Shown here piece by piece: positions 26,226-35,362 of a stretch of DNA of 64,000 nucleotides. Numbering within the stretch: the first letter of the stretch is position 1; each line of letters starts with the position of its first letter. The translations under genes and the position numbers were made by a program. The notes beneath the pieces are model-generated. The model was not told the DNA's origin. It saw nothing but the letters and a program-made list of their open reading frames with translations, and did not search any database. The DNA comes from Afipia birgiae 34632 (lineage in GTDB: Bacteria > Pseudomonadota > Alphaproteobacteria > Rhizobiales > Xanthobacteraceae), in assembly GCF_000308295.2 (NCBI RefSeq), contig NZ_HG326653.1, positions 241,873 through 305,872 of the forward strand, given 5' to 3'.

Positions 26226-26341
26226 CACAGGCGCTATCTGAATAGGGCCGATGTCAGAAGGGTCTATTGAGAGCACTGGCGGGCCGCGACCGATAGTGAT
26301 GATCACTACGTTTGCGCTATCTCCACCCAAGGTACTCTTTA

Positions 26342-27210
26342 GGTCATCAACCCATAAAACTGTAGCGCCGACGCGGCGTTGGCTGATTCAAGGTAGCCGG
26401 AGGTGCTGCCATGAAGCCACGTCGCTACGAGATCACGGACTTCGAGTGGTCGATCATCGCGCCGCTGTTGCCGAACAAGCCGCGGGGTGTGGCGCGTGTC
26501 GATGACCGCAGGGTGCTCAATGGGATTTTCTGGCGGCTGCGCACCGGCTCTCCCTGGGCCGACATCCCTGAGCGCTACGGGCCGTGTACGACCTGCTACA
26601 ACCGCTTTGTGCGCTGGCGGAAGGCCGGTGTCTGGGATCGGCTGTTCGCGGCTGTCTCGCGGGCCTATGATGGCGACCTGCAGATGATCGACAGTTCGTC
26701 GATCCGCGTTCATCAGCACGCGGCCAACGTCAAAAAGGGGGTGCGGCGGAAGCCGTCGCTGGGGACGTCACTCCTGCCCGATGCATGGGGCGCTCGCGCG
26801 GCGGACTGACCACCAAGATCCACGCCGTGGTGGACGCCAACGGCAACCCCATCGCGCTCAAGCTGACTGAAGGCCAGGCGCATGATGGTCGCAGTGCTGC
26901 TGATCTGCTGGACAGCCTCGGCGCAAACCAGATCCTGCTCGCCGACCGAGGCTATGACAGTGATGCCCTGCGAGTGGAAATGGCCGAGCGCGGCGCCTGG
27001 GCCAACATCAAACCCATGCCGAACCGGGTAAACATCCCGGCCTTCAGCCCCTGGCTCTACCGCTACCGCAACCTGGTCGAACGCTTCTTCAACAAGCTCA
27101 AGCATTTCAGGGCCGTCGCCACACGCTTCGAAAAGCACGACGACAACTACCTCGCTCTCGTCAAACTCGCCTCAATCCGCATCTGGTTGCGACATAATGA
27201 GTCGGTGACC
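26342..27210 (+). mobile_element. IS5-family (IS427-group) insertion sequence, 869 bp
   Basis: Ends GGTCATCAACCCAT and, on the opposite strand, GGTCACCGACTCAT form an imperfect 14-base terminal inverted repeat. A TA lies outside each end (26340-26341 and 27211-27212), as IS427-group elements duplicate a short TA-type target. It contains two overlapping transposase frames. It sits at the junction between the AT-rich segment and GC-rich sequence. Confidence 0.85.
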
Positions 27211-27213
27211 TAG
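26411..27213 (+). CDS. IS427-group transposase, two overlapping frames
   Basis: Frame 1 (26411-26809) holds the DUF4096 N-terminal domain (YEITDFEWSIIAPLLP) and the first catalytic aspartate in MIDSSSIRVHQHAANVKKG. Frame 2 (26785-27213) holds MGRSRGGLTTKIHAVVDANG, LADRGYDSDALR with the second aspartate and LVERFFNKLKHFRAVATR with the glutamate. The group normally makes a fused protein by ribosomal slippage, and an AAAAAGGGGG run at the end of the ANVKKG codons (about 26731-26741) is a suitable slip site. About 24 codons of unusual sequence (VRRKPSLGTSLLP) lie between the slip site and frame 2, so activity is uncertain. Confidence 0.85.
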
Positions 27214-27485
27214 CGCGCCCCAGGTACCCAGCCCCCCATCTGGCGCGAGGTTCCCTGTCATGGAGATATCAACGATCATCATCTGGCGCAGGTGATCCGC
27301 CTGGTGGAGGCGGGATGATCGGCCCCGGCGGGGCGACCCAGTGTATTTGGCCTGTGGGACGGACCGACACTTTGGAAAATACCGCCGCTCCCGGCGCCAC
27401 GAACGACGAGACTTCGTGCAAGGCATAAGGCATATGTTCGGCTCTGCATCGCTGCGCCATGCGACCAAGCACTACTTTGGCAGTT
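27213..27485. other. Spacer between two transposon remnants
   Basis: GC-rich and without a convincing gene. In the plus frame around 27220-27318 the peptide GTQPPIWREVPCHGDIND, ending in a stop, looks faintly like the start of a pRiA4b ORF-3 protein, and so might be a decayed scrap of one. Confidence 0.25.
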
Positions 27486-28340
27486 TCATCGATGGCTCCC
27501 TCGAAACCTTATGCGGCAGTGCGGACATCGCTCTGGCGGCGGCTTTGGTAGGAGAGCCGCGATGACGGCGCGTCTGACGGCCGGCAGGCTCGGTTGAGGC
27601 GGTCCGCGATGGACTCTTTTTTCCCGCCTGGCTTGGGCCAGGCGCCGGTGCTGGAAGAAGGCATAGGCGATCATGGTCATCAGCGCATGTCGGTGGAGCC
27701 CTTGCCGCCCTCGATGTGGTCGAGACCGAGTTCCTCCTTCATTTGCTGATGTGCCTGCTCGCACACCCAACGCGCCTTGATGGAGGCCGCAAGCGTCTTC
27801 AGCTCGGTGTCGCCTGGCAGGTTGGACAGATAGTACTTGCGCTCGCCGGACGATCTCAACTCACCGATCAGCCACGCTTCCTCGCCGGGCATGTGCTGCT
27901 GCCCCTTGACGAGGATGCGCTGCGGCTCGCCGTCGGCGACCCGGATGCGCGTGGCGGCAAAGGCGGCCTCCAGCGGCCCCTTCGTCCCGATGCGCCAACT
28001 CAAGCTCGTCCAGGACGCATCGGCCAACATTGTCTCGGCTGGGATCGACAGCGTGTCGGGGATCGGGTTTTTGCGCGGGCGACCATGGCCGGCTACCGGA
28101 AAGATCAGAGAGACATCGATCGGATAGACCTTCTGGTGCCTGGGAATGCCGACGGTCCAGAGAAGTTTGCGTGCGCTGAGCCCCTGACGGAACGGCGCAG
28201 AGAGGCCATAGCCGGCATCGGCAAGCACGGTTCCAAACCGCACGCCCACTGCCGTCAGCCGATCGATCTCTTCGAGCGCCATCTCAGGCTTCGTGCGTGC
28301 CTTGCGCCAGATCTCCGGCACGCCGGCATGCTCCATAAAC
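27486..28340 (-). pseudogene. IS701-family transposase remnant, frameshifted and 5' truncated
   Basis: Reading the minus strand, EHAGVPEIWRKARTKPEMAL, LADAGYGLSAPFRQGL, GEEAWLIGE, KYYLSNLPGDTELKTLAA and CEQAHQQMKEELGLDHIEGG follow IS701 transposases closely. Near 27690 the frame changes and continues as LHRHALMTMIAYAFFQHRR and the zinc-finger-like end CPHCRIRF, stopping at 27486. The N-terminal third, with the first DDE aspartate, is absent beyond about 28340. The gene is dead. It abuts the small membrane protein gene, so its insertion or deletion probably cut the sequence here. Confidence 0.8.
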
Positions 28341-28355
28341 GGTGGAAATCGCACG

Positions 28356-28574
28356 ATGAGCATCATTTCCGAAGTCGCTAAGGAACTGCTCGGGATGTTT
28401 CTCGCCGATGCCAGCCTGACCACGACGACTCTGGTGCTTGTCGCAATCGTAGCCGGCCTCTTCCTTACGCTGCGCGTCGAGCCATTGCTGGGTGAGGGCG
28501 TGCTTCTCCGTGGCTGCCTCGCGACCCTGGTCGAGGCAGTAGCGCGCGAGGCAAGACGTCGGCGTCACTCGTGA
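28356..28574 (+). CDS. Small single-span membrane protein
   Basis: A 72-residue protein: amphipathic start (SIISEVAKELLGMFLADASL), one hydrophobic helix (LVLVAIVAGLFLTL), a second weakly hydrophobic stretch and a basic end (EAVAREARRRRHS), probably facing the cytoplasm. I recall similar short proteins of unknown role near respiratory genes in alphaproteobacteria. The ATG at 28356 begins right after the IS701 remnant, so its original promoter may be lost. It precedes the ECF sigma-anti-sigma-sorAB cluster on the same strand. Confidence 0.5.
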   Translation: MSIISEVAKELLGMFLADASLTTTTLVLVAIVAGLFLTLRVEPLLGEGVLLRGCLATLVEAVAREARRRRHS

Positions 28575-28704
28575 CCTCACTCGTTCGATCAATACCGGCG
28601 CGGCTTCGCATCTGCGGTCGATGCGGCTGTTTCGACATCGGCCGCTGATCCACTGGCCCTGTCAGAAGCTCGGCGATGGAAGTAACCTCTGCAGGCTGCT
28701 ATGA

Positions 28705-29286
28705 TTGAGAACCGTTCACGGGTTCAGTCCGGCTTTATCGGCGCAGAGACGACATGGTGAACAGCGATTGCTTCGACGCATTGAACAGCACCTGTTGAAG
28801 AATTGGAGCCTCCTTTGGGGCTATGCCCTGCGCCTGACGGGCGACCGGGAATCCGCTTCAGATTTGGTGCAGACGTGTGCAGTGAAAGCGCTTGCAAGCG
28901 CCTCGCCCCCCTGCGACGAAATTGCCGCCCGTATATATCTGTTCAAGGTTATTCGAAACGCCTGGATTGATGATTTCCGCCGCGCCAAAGTGCGGTGTGA
29001 CGATTCTGCAGTCAAACCATTGGACGGAACCGTTTGGAATTACGATGACAGGTTGATCGCTGAAATTACCGTGCGGCAGGCTGTTGCACAGATCGAGCCG
29101 GTCTATCGCGAAATCATCGAGATCGTTGATCTTGCCGGCTTCCGCTATGTGGAGGCCGCGGAAATACTCGATATTCCCCTCGGGACTGTGATGAGCCGCT
29201 TGAGCCGTGCGCGGGCGGCGCTGCTCGACCGGATTACGGCCGACAACATTCGCCCCATTGCGACAGACAGACGCCATGCCAGATGA
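28705..29286 (+). CDS. ECF-type RNA polymerase sigma factor, upstream of sorAB
   Basis: A 193-residue group 4 sigma factor. Region 2 (LWGYALRLTGDRESASDLVQ, core-binding and -10 recognition) and region 4 (AEILDIPLGTVMSRLSRARAAL, -35-binding helix-turn-helix) are both present. The frame is open upstream to a TTG at 28705 with no ribosome site I like; a start nearer LLRRIEQHLL is possible. The stop overlaps the anti-sigma gene by 11 bases, a standard coupled pair. The likely target is the GGAATAA-N16-GTCTC promoter ahead of the sulfite dehydrogenase genes. Confidence 0.88.
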   Translation: MRTVHGFSPALSAQRRHGEQRLLRRIEQHLLKNWSLLWGYALRLTGDRESASDLVQTCAVKALASASPPCDEIAARIYLFKVIRNAWIDDFRRAKVRCDDSAVKPLDGTVWNYDDRLIAEITVRQAVAQIEPVYREIIEIVDLAGFRYVEAAEILDIPLGTVMSRLSRARAALLDRITADNIRPIATDRRHAR

Positions 29287-30088
29287 AAAGCCGATATCCG
29301 AGAGTCTCCCAGACACCATGACCTGGGAGATTCTGAACGCTTATGTCGATCAGGAGCTTGATCCCCGACGAGCGGCCCTCGTCGCTGACGCTGTGGCCCG
29401 CGATCATGGCCTGGCGGCGCGCGTCGCCACATTGAGCAAGCTCAGGGCGACGGCGAGAGAAATGCCCCCTGCATCGCATGCGCCACCGCCGCTTGCGCTC
29501 CGGACATTTGCCGGATTTTGGTCCCTGCGCGTCATGGCTGTAGCAGCGTCTATTCTGCTCGCCGTCGTCCTTGGCAGCACTCTCCTTTGGCGTGGGCCTG
29601 CGGGGGAAAATGCATCCAGAGACGCGGCCGATGCTATCCATCTCGAATGGCTTTCCGATCAGTCCCTCCCTCCGAAAGACGCTCCTATCGAGTTCGCTTT
29701 GGCTTCGCGATTTATGGGAACATTGCCCGACTTGTCCGCCGCGAACCTCAGATTGGTGTTTTTGTCGGCGGAACCAGTGGTGGAGGGCCATGGGGTCTTT
29801 GGCGGTTACGTTGGCCCTCACGGATGCCGGCTCGGTCTATCGATCACGCCGTCGCGCGGGGGCGACACGACTATCCGGGAGGGCCGGGAGCCGGGCGGCA
29901 TGCTCATTCGCGCCTGGCGGTCTGACGGGGCGGAGTACGCGATCATGAGCCACAGCATGGATCCGGACAGGCTCGACCGCCTGGCGCTGATTGTCGCTGA
30001 ACTGGTGCGGCAGCGTGGTCCGACGACGGACGAGCAGGAGATTGCCTTGCGCGCGACGGAGACCGTCGGAAAGGCGTGCGCGGTTTAG
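29276..30088 (+). CDS. Anti-sigma factor, membrane anchored
   Basis: A 270-residue protein. The N-terminal part (TWEILNAYVDQELDPRRAAL, near 15-34) is a cytoplasmic sigma-binding domain of the ChrR/RsiW kind without an obvious HxxxCxxC zinc motif. A single transmembrane helix follows (VMAVAASILLAVVLGSTLLW), and the rest would be periplasmic (LRLVFLSAEPVVEGHGVFGG). The gene overlaps the sigma gene and is followed after 86 bases by sorA. The periplasmic domain presumably senses an oxidant or sulfur signal; this is inference. Confidence 0.82.
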   Translation: MPDEKPISESLPDTMTWEILNAYVDQELDPRRAALVADAVARDHGLAARVATLSKLRATAREMPPASHAPPPLALRTFAGFWSLRVMAVAASILLAVVLGSTLLWRGPAGENASRDAADAIHLEWLSDQSLPPKDAPIEFALASRFMGTLPDLSAANLRLVFLSAEPVVEGHGVFGGYVGPHGCRLGLSITPSRGGDTTIREGREPGGMLIRAWRSDGAEYAIMSHSMDPDRLDRLALIVAELVRQRGPTTDEQEIALRATETVGKACAV

Positions 30089-30107
30089 GATGGTGTGTCG
30101 AGGCGAG

Positions 30108-30135
30108 GGAATAAAAGTCCGGGGCTGTCCGTCTC
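30108..30135 (+). promoter_or_regulatory. ECF-type promoter of sorA
   Basis: GGAATAA (30108-30114), a 16-base spacer, then GTCTC (30131-30135), 39 bases before the sorA start. The same pair of elements stands before the DUF305 gene and the SnoaL-like gene, so it is probably recognised by one of the local ECF sigma factors. Confidence 0.6.
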
Positions 30136-30174
30136 TACTGATGAAACAAGGAATGTCTCTTAGGGAGGAGCGCG

Positions 30175-31392
30175 ATGTTGAACAGACGGCAGATGCTGAA
30201 ATCTGCGGGCGGTACGGCCTTAGGAATCGGTGCGGGGCTTGCCGTGGGGGCACGACTCACGGCGTTCGCCGCGGAAACCGTGACTCTGCCCTTCGCCAAC
30301 GGCGACCGTGAGCTCGTCGCCTATCCGGGCAAGCGGCCTCTGATCAGGCTGACGACCCGGCCGCCTCAGCTCGAGACGCCCTTCAGCGTCTACAATGACG
30401 GCTTGATCACGCCAAACGATGCCTTCTTCGTGCGCTACCATCTTGCGGATATCCCGACCGAAATCGATCCGGAGAGCTTCCGTGTCGAGGTCAAGGGCAA
30501 GGTCGATAAGCCGCTGTCCTTGTCGCTGATGGACCTCAAATCCCGCTTTGACGCGGTCGAGCTGGTCGCTGTCCACCAATGCTCGGGCAACAGCCGCGGG
30601 TTCTTCGAGCCCCGCGTTGGCGGCGGACAAGCCGGCAACGGGCTGATGGGAAATGCGCGATGGAAGGGGGTACCTCTCAAGGCCGTGCTGGACAAGGCCG
30701 GCGTGCAAGCGGGCGCGGTTCAGGTTTCGTTCGGCGGTCTCGATGGTCCCGTCGTGCCGGATACGCCGGATTTCGCGAAGGCGCTCGATATCGACCACGC
30801 GCGGGATGGCGAGGTCATGCTCGCCTATGAGATGAACGGCGCCGAATTGCCTTGGCTCAACGGCTATCCCCTGCGCCTCGTGGTGCCCGGTTTCTATGGC
30901 ACCTACTGGGTGAAGCACCTCAACGAAATCACGGTGCTCGACAAGCCGTTCCAAAGCTTCTGGATGGACACCGCCTATCGCATCCCCGCGAATGCATGCG
31001 CCTGTACGGAGCCCGGCAAGGCACCCACTGCGACAGTCCCGATCAATCGCTTCGACGTGCGCAGCTTCATCACGAGCGTTCAGGACGGGGCGAAATTGAA
31101 GGCGGGCGAGCTTGCTTTGCGCGGAATCGCTTTCGATGGCGGCTACGGCGTCAGCGACGTCGAGGTCTCGGCAGACGGTGGAAAATCCTGGCAGGCCGCG
31201 TCGCTCGGCGAAGACCTCGGCAAGTACTCCTTCCGTGAGTGGAAAATGACGATACCTCTCCAAAAGGGCGCTCACACTCTGATGGTCCGCGCGGTCAACC
31301 GGATCGGCCAGTCGCAACCGATGGAGCCGCTATGGAATCCGGCAGGCTACATGCGCAACGTCGTCGAACACACACGCATCGTTGCAGCATAG
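30175..31392 (+). CDS. sorA: Sulfite dehydrogenase molybdenum subunit (SorA-like sulfite oxidase family)
   Basis: A 405-residue sulfite-oxidase-family molybdoenzyme. A Tat signal with NRRQMLKSAGG (3-13) predicts folded export to the periplasm. The oxidoreductase domain has VAVHQCSGNSRGFF, in which Cys136 should ligate molybdenum. A C-terminal Mo-co dimerisation (immunoglobulin-like) domain starts near 290 (GGYGVSDVEVSADGGKSW). Sulfite is oxidised to sulfate and electrons pass to a c-type cytochrome. The order sorA-sorB with a second cytochrome c just downstream supports this. AGGGAGGAG precedes the ATG. Members of the family that oxidise other substrates exist, so sulfite is well supported but not certain. 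Confidence 0.9.
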   Translation: MLNRRQMLKSAGGTALGIGAGLAVGARLTAFAAETVTLPFANGDRELVAYPGKRPLIRLTTRPPQLETPFSVYNDGLITPNDAFFVRYHLADIPTEIDPESFRVEVKGKVDKPLSLSLMDLKSRFDAVELVAVHQCSGNSRGFFEPRVGGGQAGNGLMGNARWKGVPLKAVLDKAGVQAGAVQVSFGGLDGPVVPDTPDFAKALDIDHARDGEVMLAYEMNGAELPWLNGYPLRLVVPGFYGTYWVKHLNEITVLDKPFQSFWMDTAYRIPANACACTEPGKAPTATVPINRFDVRSFITSVQDGAKLKAGELALRGIAFDGGYGVSDVEVSADGGKSWQAASLGEDLGKYSFREWKMTIPLQKGAHTLMVRAVNRIGQSQPMEPLWNPAGYMRNVVEHTRIVAA

Positions 31393-31402
31393 GGAGGAAA
31401 CC

Positions 31403-31717
31403 ATGAGACACAAAGTTAAAATCGTTTCGGTGAGCTTCCTTGCAGTAGCCTTGGCCGGTGCGGCGCTGGCTGCGCCGAAGACCTATCAGCTCCCGGACGA
31501 GACAGCCACGTTCAGGCCCGGATCTGGCCCCGGTTTCGAGGCTGCCCAGAACAACTGCGCAGCCTGCCATTCGGCCGACTACATCAATTACCAGCCTCCG
31601 AAGAAGGGCAAAGCGTTTTGGGAAGCGGAGGTTCACAAGATGATCAAGGTCTACAAGGCTCCGATCGAAGAAAACGACGCCAAAGCCATTATAGAATATC
31701 TCTCAAATACATATTGA
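31403..31717 (+). CDS. sorB: Sulfite dehydrogenase cytochrome c subunit (SorB-like)
   Basis: A 104-residue periplasmic cytochrome. Signal peptide to about residue 24 (VALAGAALAA), a single CAACH haem site at 52-56, and a short C-terminal helix (KAIIEYLSNTY). It takes electrons from SorA. The gene is 10 bases downstream of sorA, with AGGGAGG before its ATG, so the two are co-translated. Length matches SorB. Confidence 0.9.
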   Translation: MRHKVKIVSVSFLAVALAGAALAAPKTYQLPDETATFRPGSGPGFEAAQNNCAACHSADYINYQPPKKGKAFWEAEVHKMIKVYKAPIEENDAKAIIEYLSNTY

Positions 31718-31782
31718 GAATGCTGTCCTGCGCGGCTTGCCGCGCAAGGCAACATCGAGGACGCTTAAATAAGGATGCTTTT

Positions 31783-32166
31783 GTGAAAACGATCTTGCTC
31801 GTGCTTGCTGTGGCCGGTGTCGCGTCCGATGCTTACGCCCAGGATGCGGCCTCAGGTGAGAAAGTCTTCGCGCAATGCCGCGCGTGTCATCAAGTTGGAC
31901 CGAATGCCAAGAACGCCGTCGGTCCTGTGCTCAACGGCCTCATGGGTCGGAAGGCGGGGACTTACGAAGGGTACACCTACAGCCAGGCTATGAAGGATTC
32001 AGGGATCACCTGGACCGACGACAGCTTCTCTACCTACATCATGAACCCGAGGTCAAAAGTTCCTGGCACGAAGATGGCGTTTGCAGGCGTGAAGGATCCT
32101 GGCAAGGTGGCTGACCTGTTAGCCTACTTGAAGCGGTTCGACGCGAACGGCAACAAGGTGCCCTGA
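31783..32166 (+). CDS. Cytochrome c2-family electron carrier
   Basis: A 127-residue class I cytochrome c with an 18-20 residue signal peptide (ILLVLAVAGVASDAYAQ), haem site CRACH at 32-36 and sixth-ligand region PGTKMAFAGV. Members of this group carry electrons to terminal oxidases. It lies 65 bases downstream of sorB on the same strand and is likely the acceptor for the sulfite dehydrogenase. The start is GTG at 31783 after AAGGA; the frame extends far upstream through sorB but in a non-coding register. Confidence 0.9.
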   Translation: MKTILLVLAVAGVASDAYAQDAASGEKVFAQCRACHQVGPNAKNAVGPVLNGLMGRKAGTYEGYTYSQAMKDSGITWTDDSFSTYIMNPRSKVPGTKMAFAGVKDPGKVADLLAYLKRFDANGNKVP

Positions 32167-32262
32167 TGCTCTCGCCGCGTGGGGCTTGTTGGCTCGACGG
32201 CGCCGCAACAAGAGAAAAAAGTCCGAGGCGTCTCTATCCACCTTGATCCAATGCGAAGAGTC

Positions 32263-33246
32263 TCAACTCACAAGGGCGCGGACGGCCTCGCGTTCCTCAA
32301 TCAGCTCTGCAACGGTTCGATCCAGCATCACGCGAGCATATCCACGGATCTTCAAGTCTGCCACGCGGGCATATTGCCCCTCGGCGCAAATGGCTGGACT
32401 GCCGCAAAAGAGACCTTCGGGAATTCCGTAAGAGCCGTCCGAGCATAGTCCCATCGAGACCCAGTCGCCGCCGCTGCCATTGATCCAGTCGCGCATGTGA
32501 TCGATAGCGGCATTCGCCGCCGACGCCGCGGAGGAGGCGCCGCGCGCTTCGATGACGGCCGTCCCACGGCGGGCGACCTGTGGGATCAGTGTCTTGTGAT
32601 ACCAGTCATGGTCAGCGACGATGTCGGCAAGCGGTCGGCCGGCGACTGTCGCATGAGACCAATCCACGAACATGGTCGGTGAGTGATTGCCCCATACGAC
32701 CAGTCCTTTGATCTCCTCCAGCCCGACCAGCGCTTTTCGCGCGAGCTGGGCCAGCGCGCGGTTATGATCGAGGCGGATCATCGATGTGATATTCTCGGAA
32801 GGAAATTCAGGCGCGTGCTCGCTCAGGATCATTGCATTGGTGTTTGCCGGATTGCCAACCACCAGCACCTTCGCGTCCAGTTTGGCGACGTCGTTCAGGG
32901 CCCGCCCTTGCAGTCTGAAGATCTCGGCGTTGGTGGCAAGCAGGTCGCGCCTTTCCATCCCCTTGGACCGCGGACGCGAACCCACCAGAATCGCAGCATC
33001 GATGTCGCGGAACGCAAGTCTCGCATCGTCGGTCACGGCGACGTCCGCAAGCAGGGGAAACGCGCCGTCCTCAAGTTCCATCACGACGCCGCGAAGCGCC
33101 GGCTGAACCTGGGGAAGGTCGAGCAGCCGCAGAGATATGGGCTGGCGCGGGCCGTAGAGCTCTCCCCTGGCAATGCGGAATAGCAGGGAATAACAGATCT
33201 GTCCCGCAGCTCCTGTCACGGCGATCTGTTTTACGTGCCCGGTCAT
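32263..33246 (-). CDS. mdh: Malate dehydrogenase (cytosolic/NADP-type fold)
   Basis: A 327-residue NAD(P)-dependent malate dehydrogenase. [20 protein letters not shown] is the dinucleotide-binding start, [16 protein letters not shown] the substrate-arginine loop, [12 protein letters not shown] the NAD strand and [15 protein letters not shown] holds the catalytic histidine. The sequence belongs to the branch like eukaryotic cytosolic MDH, unlike the LDH-like MDH normal in Rhizobiales, so it may be an additional enzyme brought by the island. It interconverts malate and oxaloacetate. The start at 33246 follows GGAAGGAG. It is downstream of a membrane-protein gene, and both follow a LysR-type box. 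Confidence 0.9.
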   Translation of the reverse strand: MTGHVKQIAVTGAAGQICYSLLFRIARGELYGPRQPISLRLLDLPQVQPALRGVVMELEDGAFPLLADVAVTDDARLAFRDIDAAILVGSRPRSKGMERRDLLATNAEIFRLQGRALNDVAKLDAKVLVVGNPANTNAMILSEHAPEFPSENITSMIRLDHNRALAQLARKALVGLEEIKGLVVWGNHSPTMFVDWSHATVAGRPLADIVADHDWYHKTLIPQVARRGTAVIEARGASSAASAANAAIDHMRDWINGSGGDWVSMGLCSDGSYGIPEGLFCGSPAICAEGQYARVADLKIRGYARVMLDRTVAELIEEREAVRALVS

Positions 33247-33278
33247 CAGTTTACTCCTTCCCATGGTCAGGTCTGGTC

Positions 33279-33746
33279 TCAAATTCCCGCCCAAACGGCG
33301 CACAGGATGATGGCAGTGCCGCCGATTGCGAGCGCCACCGGCATCATGGCGATCTGCATCATGGCCTCGCGGCCGGTTATCCGTCCGGTGGCAATCTCAA
33401 CCTCGCCGTCAAGAAACTCTCGAACGCTGCGATCCTGCTGGCGTTCGGGGGTCATGTTTCGCCCCATGACGGCGCCGCCGACGAGCAGCCCGAAATACAT
33501 CACGCTGAGCACGAAAATGACCGCGAGGATCAGGGATGTCTCGCCGCCGGCAAAAGCAAGCCACGCGGCAACACCCAGCCAGGCATAGGCAAGAAGCGGG
33601 ATCGCGATCGCGATGGGATGGACGCGCGTCGCCGGTAGCAGATAGGGGGTCGGATCCGTCTTTGCATATTCGGGGGTCCCGACCGATGCGGTTCGTGGTG
33701 TTTCAGCCGGGAAAGTTGTTGTCGTTCGAAGTGCAATGGTAGCCAT
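33279..33746 (-). CDS. Hypothetical integral membrane protein
   Basis: A 155-residue protein with about four hydrophobic segments ([40 protein letters not shown], and a C-terminal pair [20 protein letters not shown]), and between them a charged cytoplasmic or periplasmic loop ([20 protein letters not shown]). I do not know the family. GGAAGGAG precedes the ATG. It heads a two-gene unit with mdh, 32 bases apart, and is controlled from the 33821-33876 box shared with the sulfate exporter, so a role in anion or C4-acid transport is conceivable. Confidence 0.7.
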   Translation of the reverse strand: MATIALRTTTTFPAETPRTASVGTPEYAKTDPTPYLLPATRVHPIAIAIPLLAYAWLGVAAWLAFAGGETSLILAVIFVLSVMYFGLLVGGAVMGRNMTPERQQDRSVREFLDGEVEIATGRITGREAMMQIAMMPVALAIGGTAIILCAVWAGI

Positions 33747-33820
33747 GATCGGTCTCCTTCCGAGGGCAGCGGCTCTCGCGAGCCGCTGCGTTTCGTTCTT
33801 GGGAGAAGATGGATGAGTCC

Positions 33821-33876
33821 GATCAATCGATCCAACGCATTAGTTTCGTCGTTCCGTTCGGCAAAAGCGAACGATT
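33821..33876 (-). promoter_or_regulatory. LysR-type box, copy 1, ahead of the membrane protein-mdh unit
   Basis: Read on the minus strand, 45 of 56 bases match 37731-37786 before the YeiH gene, in the same orientation to the downstream gene. The core GTTGGATCGATTGATC contains the palindrome GATCAATCGATC-like arms and a T-N11-A spacing typical of LTTR sites. It lies 75 bases before the start codon. Confidence 0.65.
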
Positions 33877-33881
33877 AGCAA

Positions 33882-35318
33882 CTATTGGAGTTTCTGAACT
33901 TGCACAATTGCGCCCGGCTTGGCGCCCGCGCCCTCCGCAATCACAAGATATCGCCGCGCAGAGGCATCGCCGGTCTCGACAGACGTGCGCAGCGGGCCAA
34001 CCGCATTGACGATCGCCGCGCCGGCGGGATTGCTCATGAAATTGGCGAGCGGCTCAAGAGCGCCCTGTCCCTCGGCGTCACGCGAAAGGGCCAGAACATA
34101 GGGCTTCTTCGGCTCCAGGCCGGTCGCCGCCGCCTGGAGAACCTGAACGAGCCCCTGGTCAAACAGCGAAACCTGGGTCACACCCTTTCCATTGATCCCG
34201 GTCAAGACCAGTTGCGTCGGCTTGTTGGCTGCGGCGAGCGGCTGGAGGTTGGCGCGGCCATCGCCCTTCTCGACCGCGTTGGGAACATAGGCGACGCCCT
34301 GCGGCGCCTGACCTATCGGGATCGTGGCGATCACTTTGTTGGTCGCCGTATCGATGACTGTGGCAGCGTCGGCATTCTCGAGACCAACATAGACGCGGCT
34401 GCCATCCCCCGACGGCCACAAGCCGTGTGGCAGCGACCCGACCGGGATGGTCGCAACCTGCTTGTAGTCCGAGGTGTCGAATACCTTGATTTCGTTCAGG
34501 CCGCCAATCGTGACATAGGCGAATTGGCCCTTGGGATTGCGAACAATGTTGACATGATTGGTGATCGGTCCCGTATCGATGACCTTGAACACGGAGAACG
34601 GAGGCTTGGCGTCAAACACCATGACCTTGCCGACATCCTTCAGGGTCAGCCAAACTTGGCGCCCGTCGGGCGTGGCTGCGATGTCCGGGCAAAACGGACT
34701 TTCCTGCTTGACCCGTCCGACGATCTCCTTGGTCGCCGTGTCGATGACGACCGTTTCAGGGCTGAAACTCGAGCAGACATAGCCATAGCGTCCGTCAGGA
34801 GAAAAGATCGTCATGCCCGGACCGTTCGGAACCGTGATCCGGCCGGTTTCGGTGAAGCTCTGTCCGTCGAGAACCGAGATATAGTTTTCCCCGCGAACGC
34901 TCACCCAGACTTCCTTGCCGTCCGGGCGGAAGAACGCTTCGTGCGGCGAGCGCCCAACATAGGTCACGTGTTTGACCGCATTCGACTCGGTATCGATAAA
35001 GCTGACCGAATTGGAGCCGATCGAGATGACGGCGAGGGTCTTGTGATCGGGGGAGAAGCCCATGCCGTGGACGAGGAGTTGCCCGCGATAAAGCGGGCTC
35101 AAATTGGCCGGGGTCTGCTCGCCCAGCTTGATCACACCGAGAACCTCGTTGGTGGAGGGATCGACAACCGAGACGGTGTTGGAGAATTGGTCGGAGGTGT
35201 AGAACCGGTCGCGGCTGCTGACCGCGATGTCGGGCGCTTCGGCGGATCCGGGCGCCTGACCGGCAAAGGCCGGGATCGCGGTCGACGCCAGAATGGCAAG
35301 TGTGAGAAGTGACTTCAT
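33882..35318 (-). CDS. YVTN-repeat beta-propeller periplasmic protein
   Basis: A 478-residue exported protein (signal peptide ends AFAGQ near 20). At least six YVTN-like repeats follow, with recurring phrases such as VSVVDPSTNEVLGVIKLGE, FIDTESNAVKHVTYVG, VIDTATKEIVGRV and VIDTATNKVIATIPIGQAP, which fold as a seven-bladed propeller. Members bind ligands or act as scaffolds, and several stand next to cytochrome or redox genes. A C-terminal extension of about 110 residues follows the propeller. It is 44 bases downstream of the DUF305 gene in the same unit and so under the ECF-type promoter. Confidence 0.88.
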   Translation of the reverse strand: MKSLLTLAILASTAIPAFAGQAPGSAEAPDIAVSSRDRFYTSDQFSNTVSVVDPSTNEVLGVIKLGEQTPANLSPLYRGQLLVHGMGFSPDHKTLAVISIGSNSVSFIDTESNAVKHVTYVGRSPHEAFFRPDGKEVWVSVRGENYISVLDGQSFTETGRITVPNGPGMTIFSPDGRYGYVCSSFSPETVVIDTATKEIVGRVKQESPFCPDIAATPDGRQVWLTLKDVGKVMVFDAKPPFSVFKVIDTGPITNHVNIVRNPKGQFAYVTIGGLNEIKVFDTSDYKQVATIPVGSLPHGLWPSGDGSRVYVGLENADAATVIDTATNKVIATIPIGQAPQGVAYVPNAVEKGDGRANLQPLAAANKPTQLVLTGINGKGVTQVSLFDQGLVQVLQAAATGLEPKKPYVLALSRDAEGQGALEPLANFMSNPAGAAIVNAVGPLRTSVETGDASARRYLVIAEGAGAKPGAIVQVQKLQ

Positions 35319-35362
35319 GACCGTTTCCTTCGTTTTAGGATTGAGTTTTGGGAATGGTGCGA

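Noticed and set aside
16000-26300. CRISPR array or cas genes in the defence segment
   Set aside because: No regularly spaced repeats and no Cas-like proteins found on reading through.
27341-27565. 74-codon frame between IS fragments
   Set aside because: Overlaps the C-terminus of the IS701 remnant on the opposite strand; no family.
33809-34009. 66-codon plus-strand frame at the LysR-type box
   Set aside because: Its coding appearance comes from the conserved box; the rest is antisense to the propeller gene.
33885-35312. 475-codon plus-strand frame
   Set aside because: Exact antisense shadow of the beta-propeller gene.
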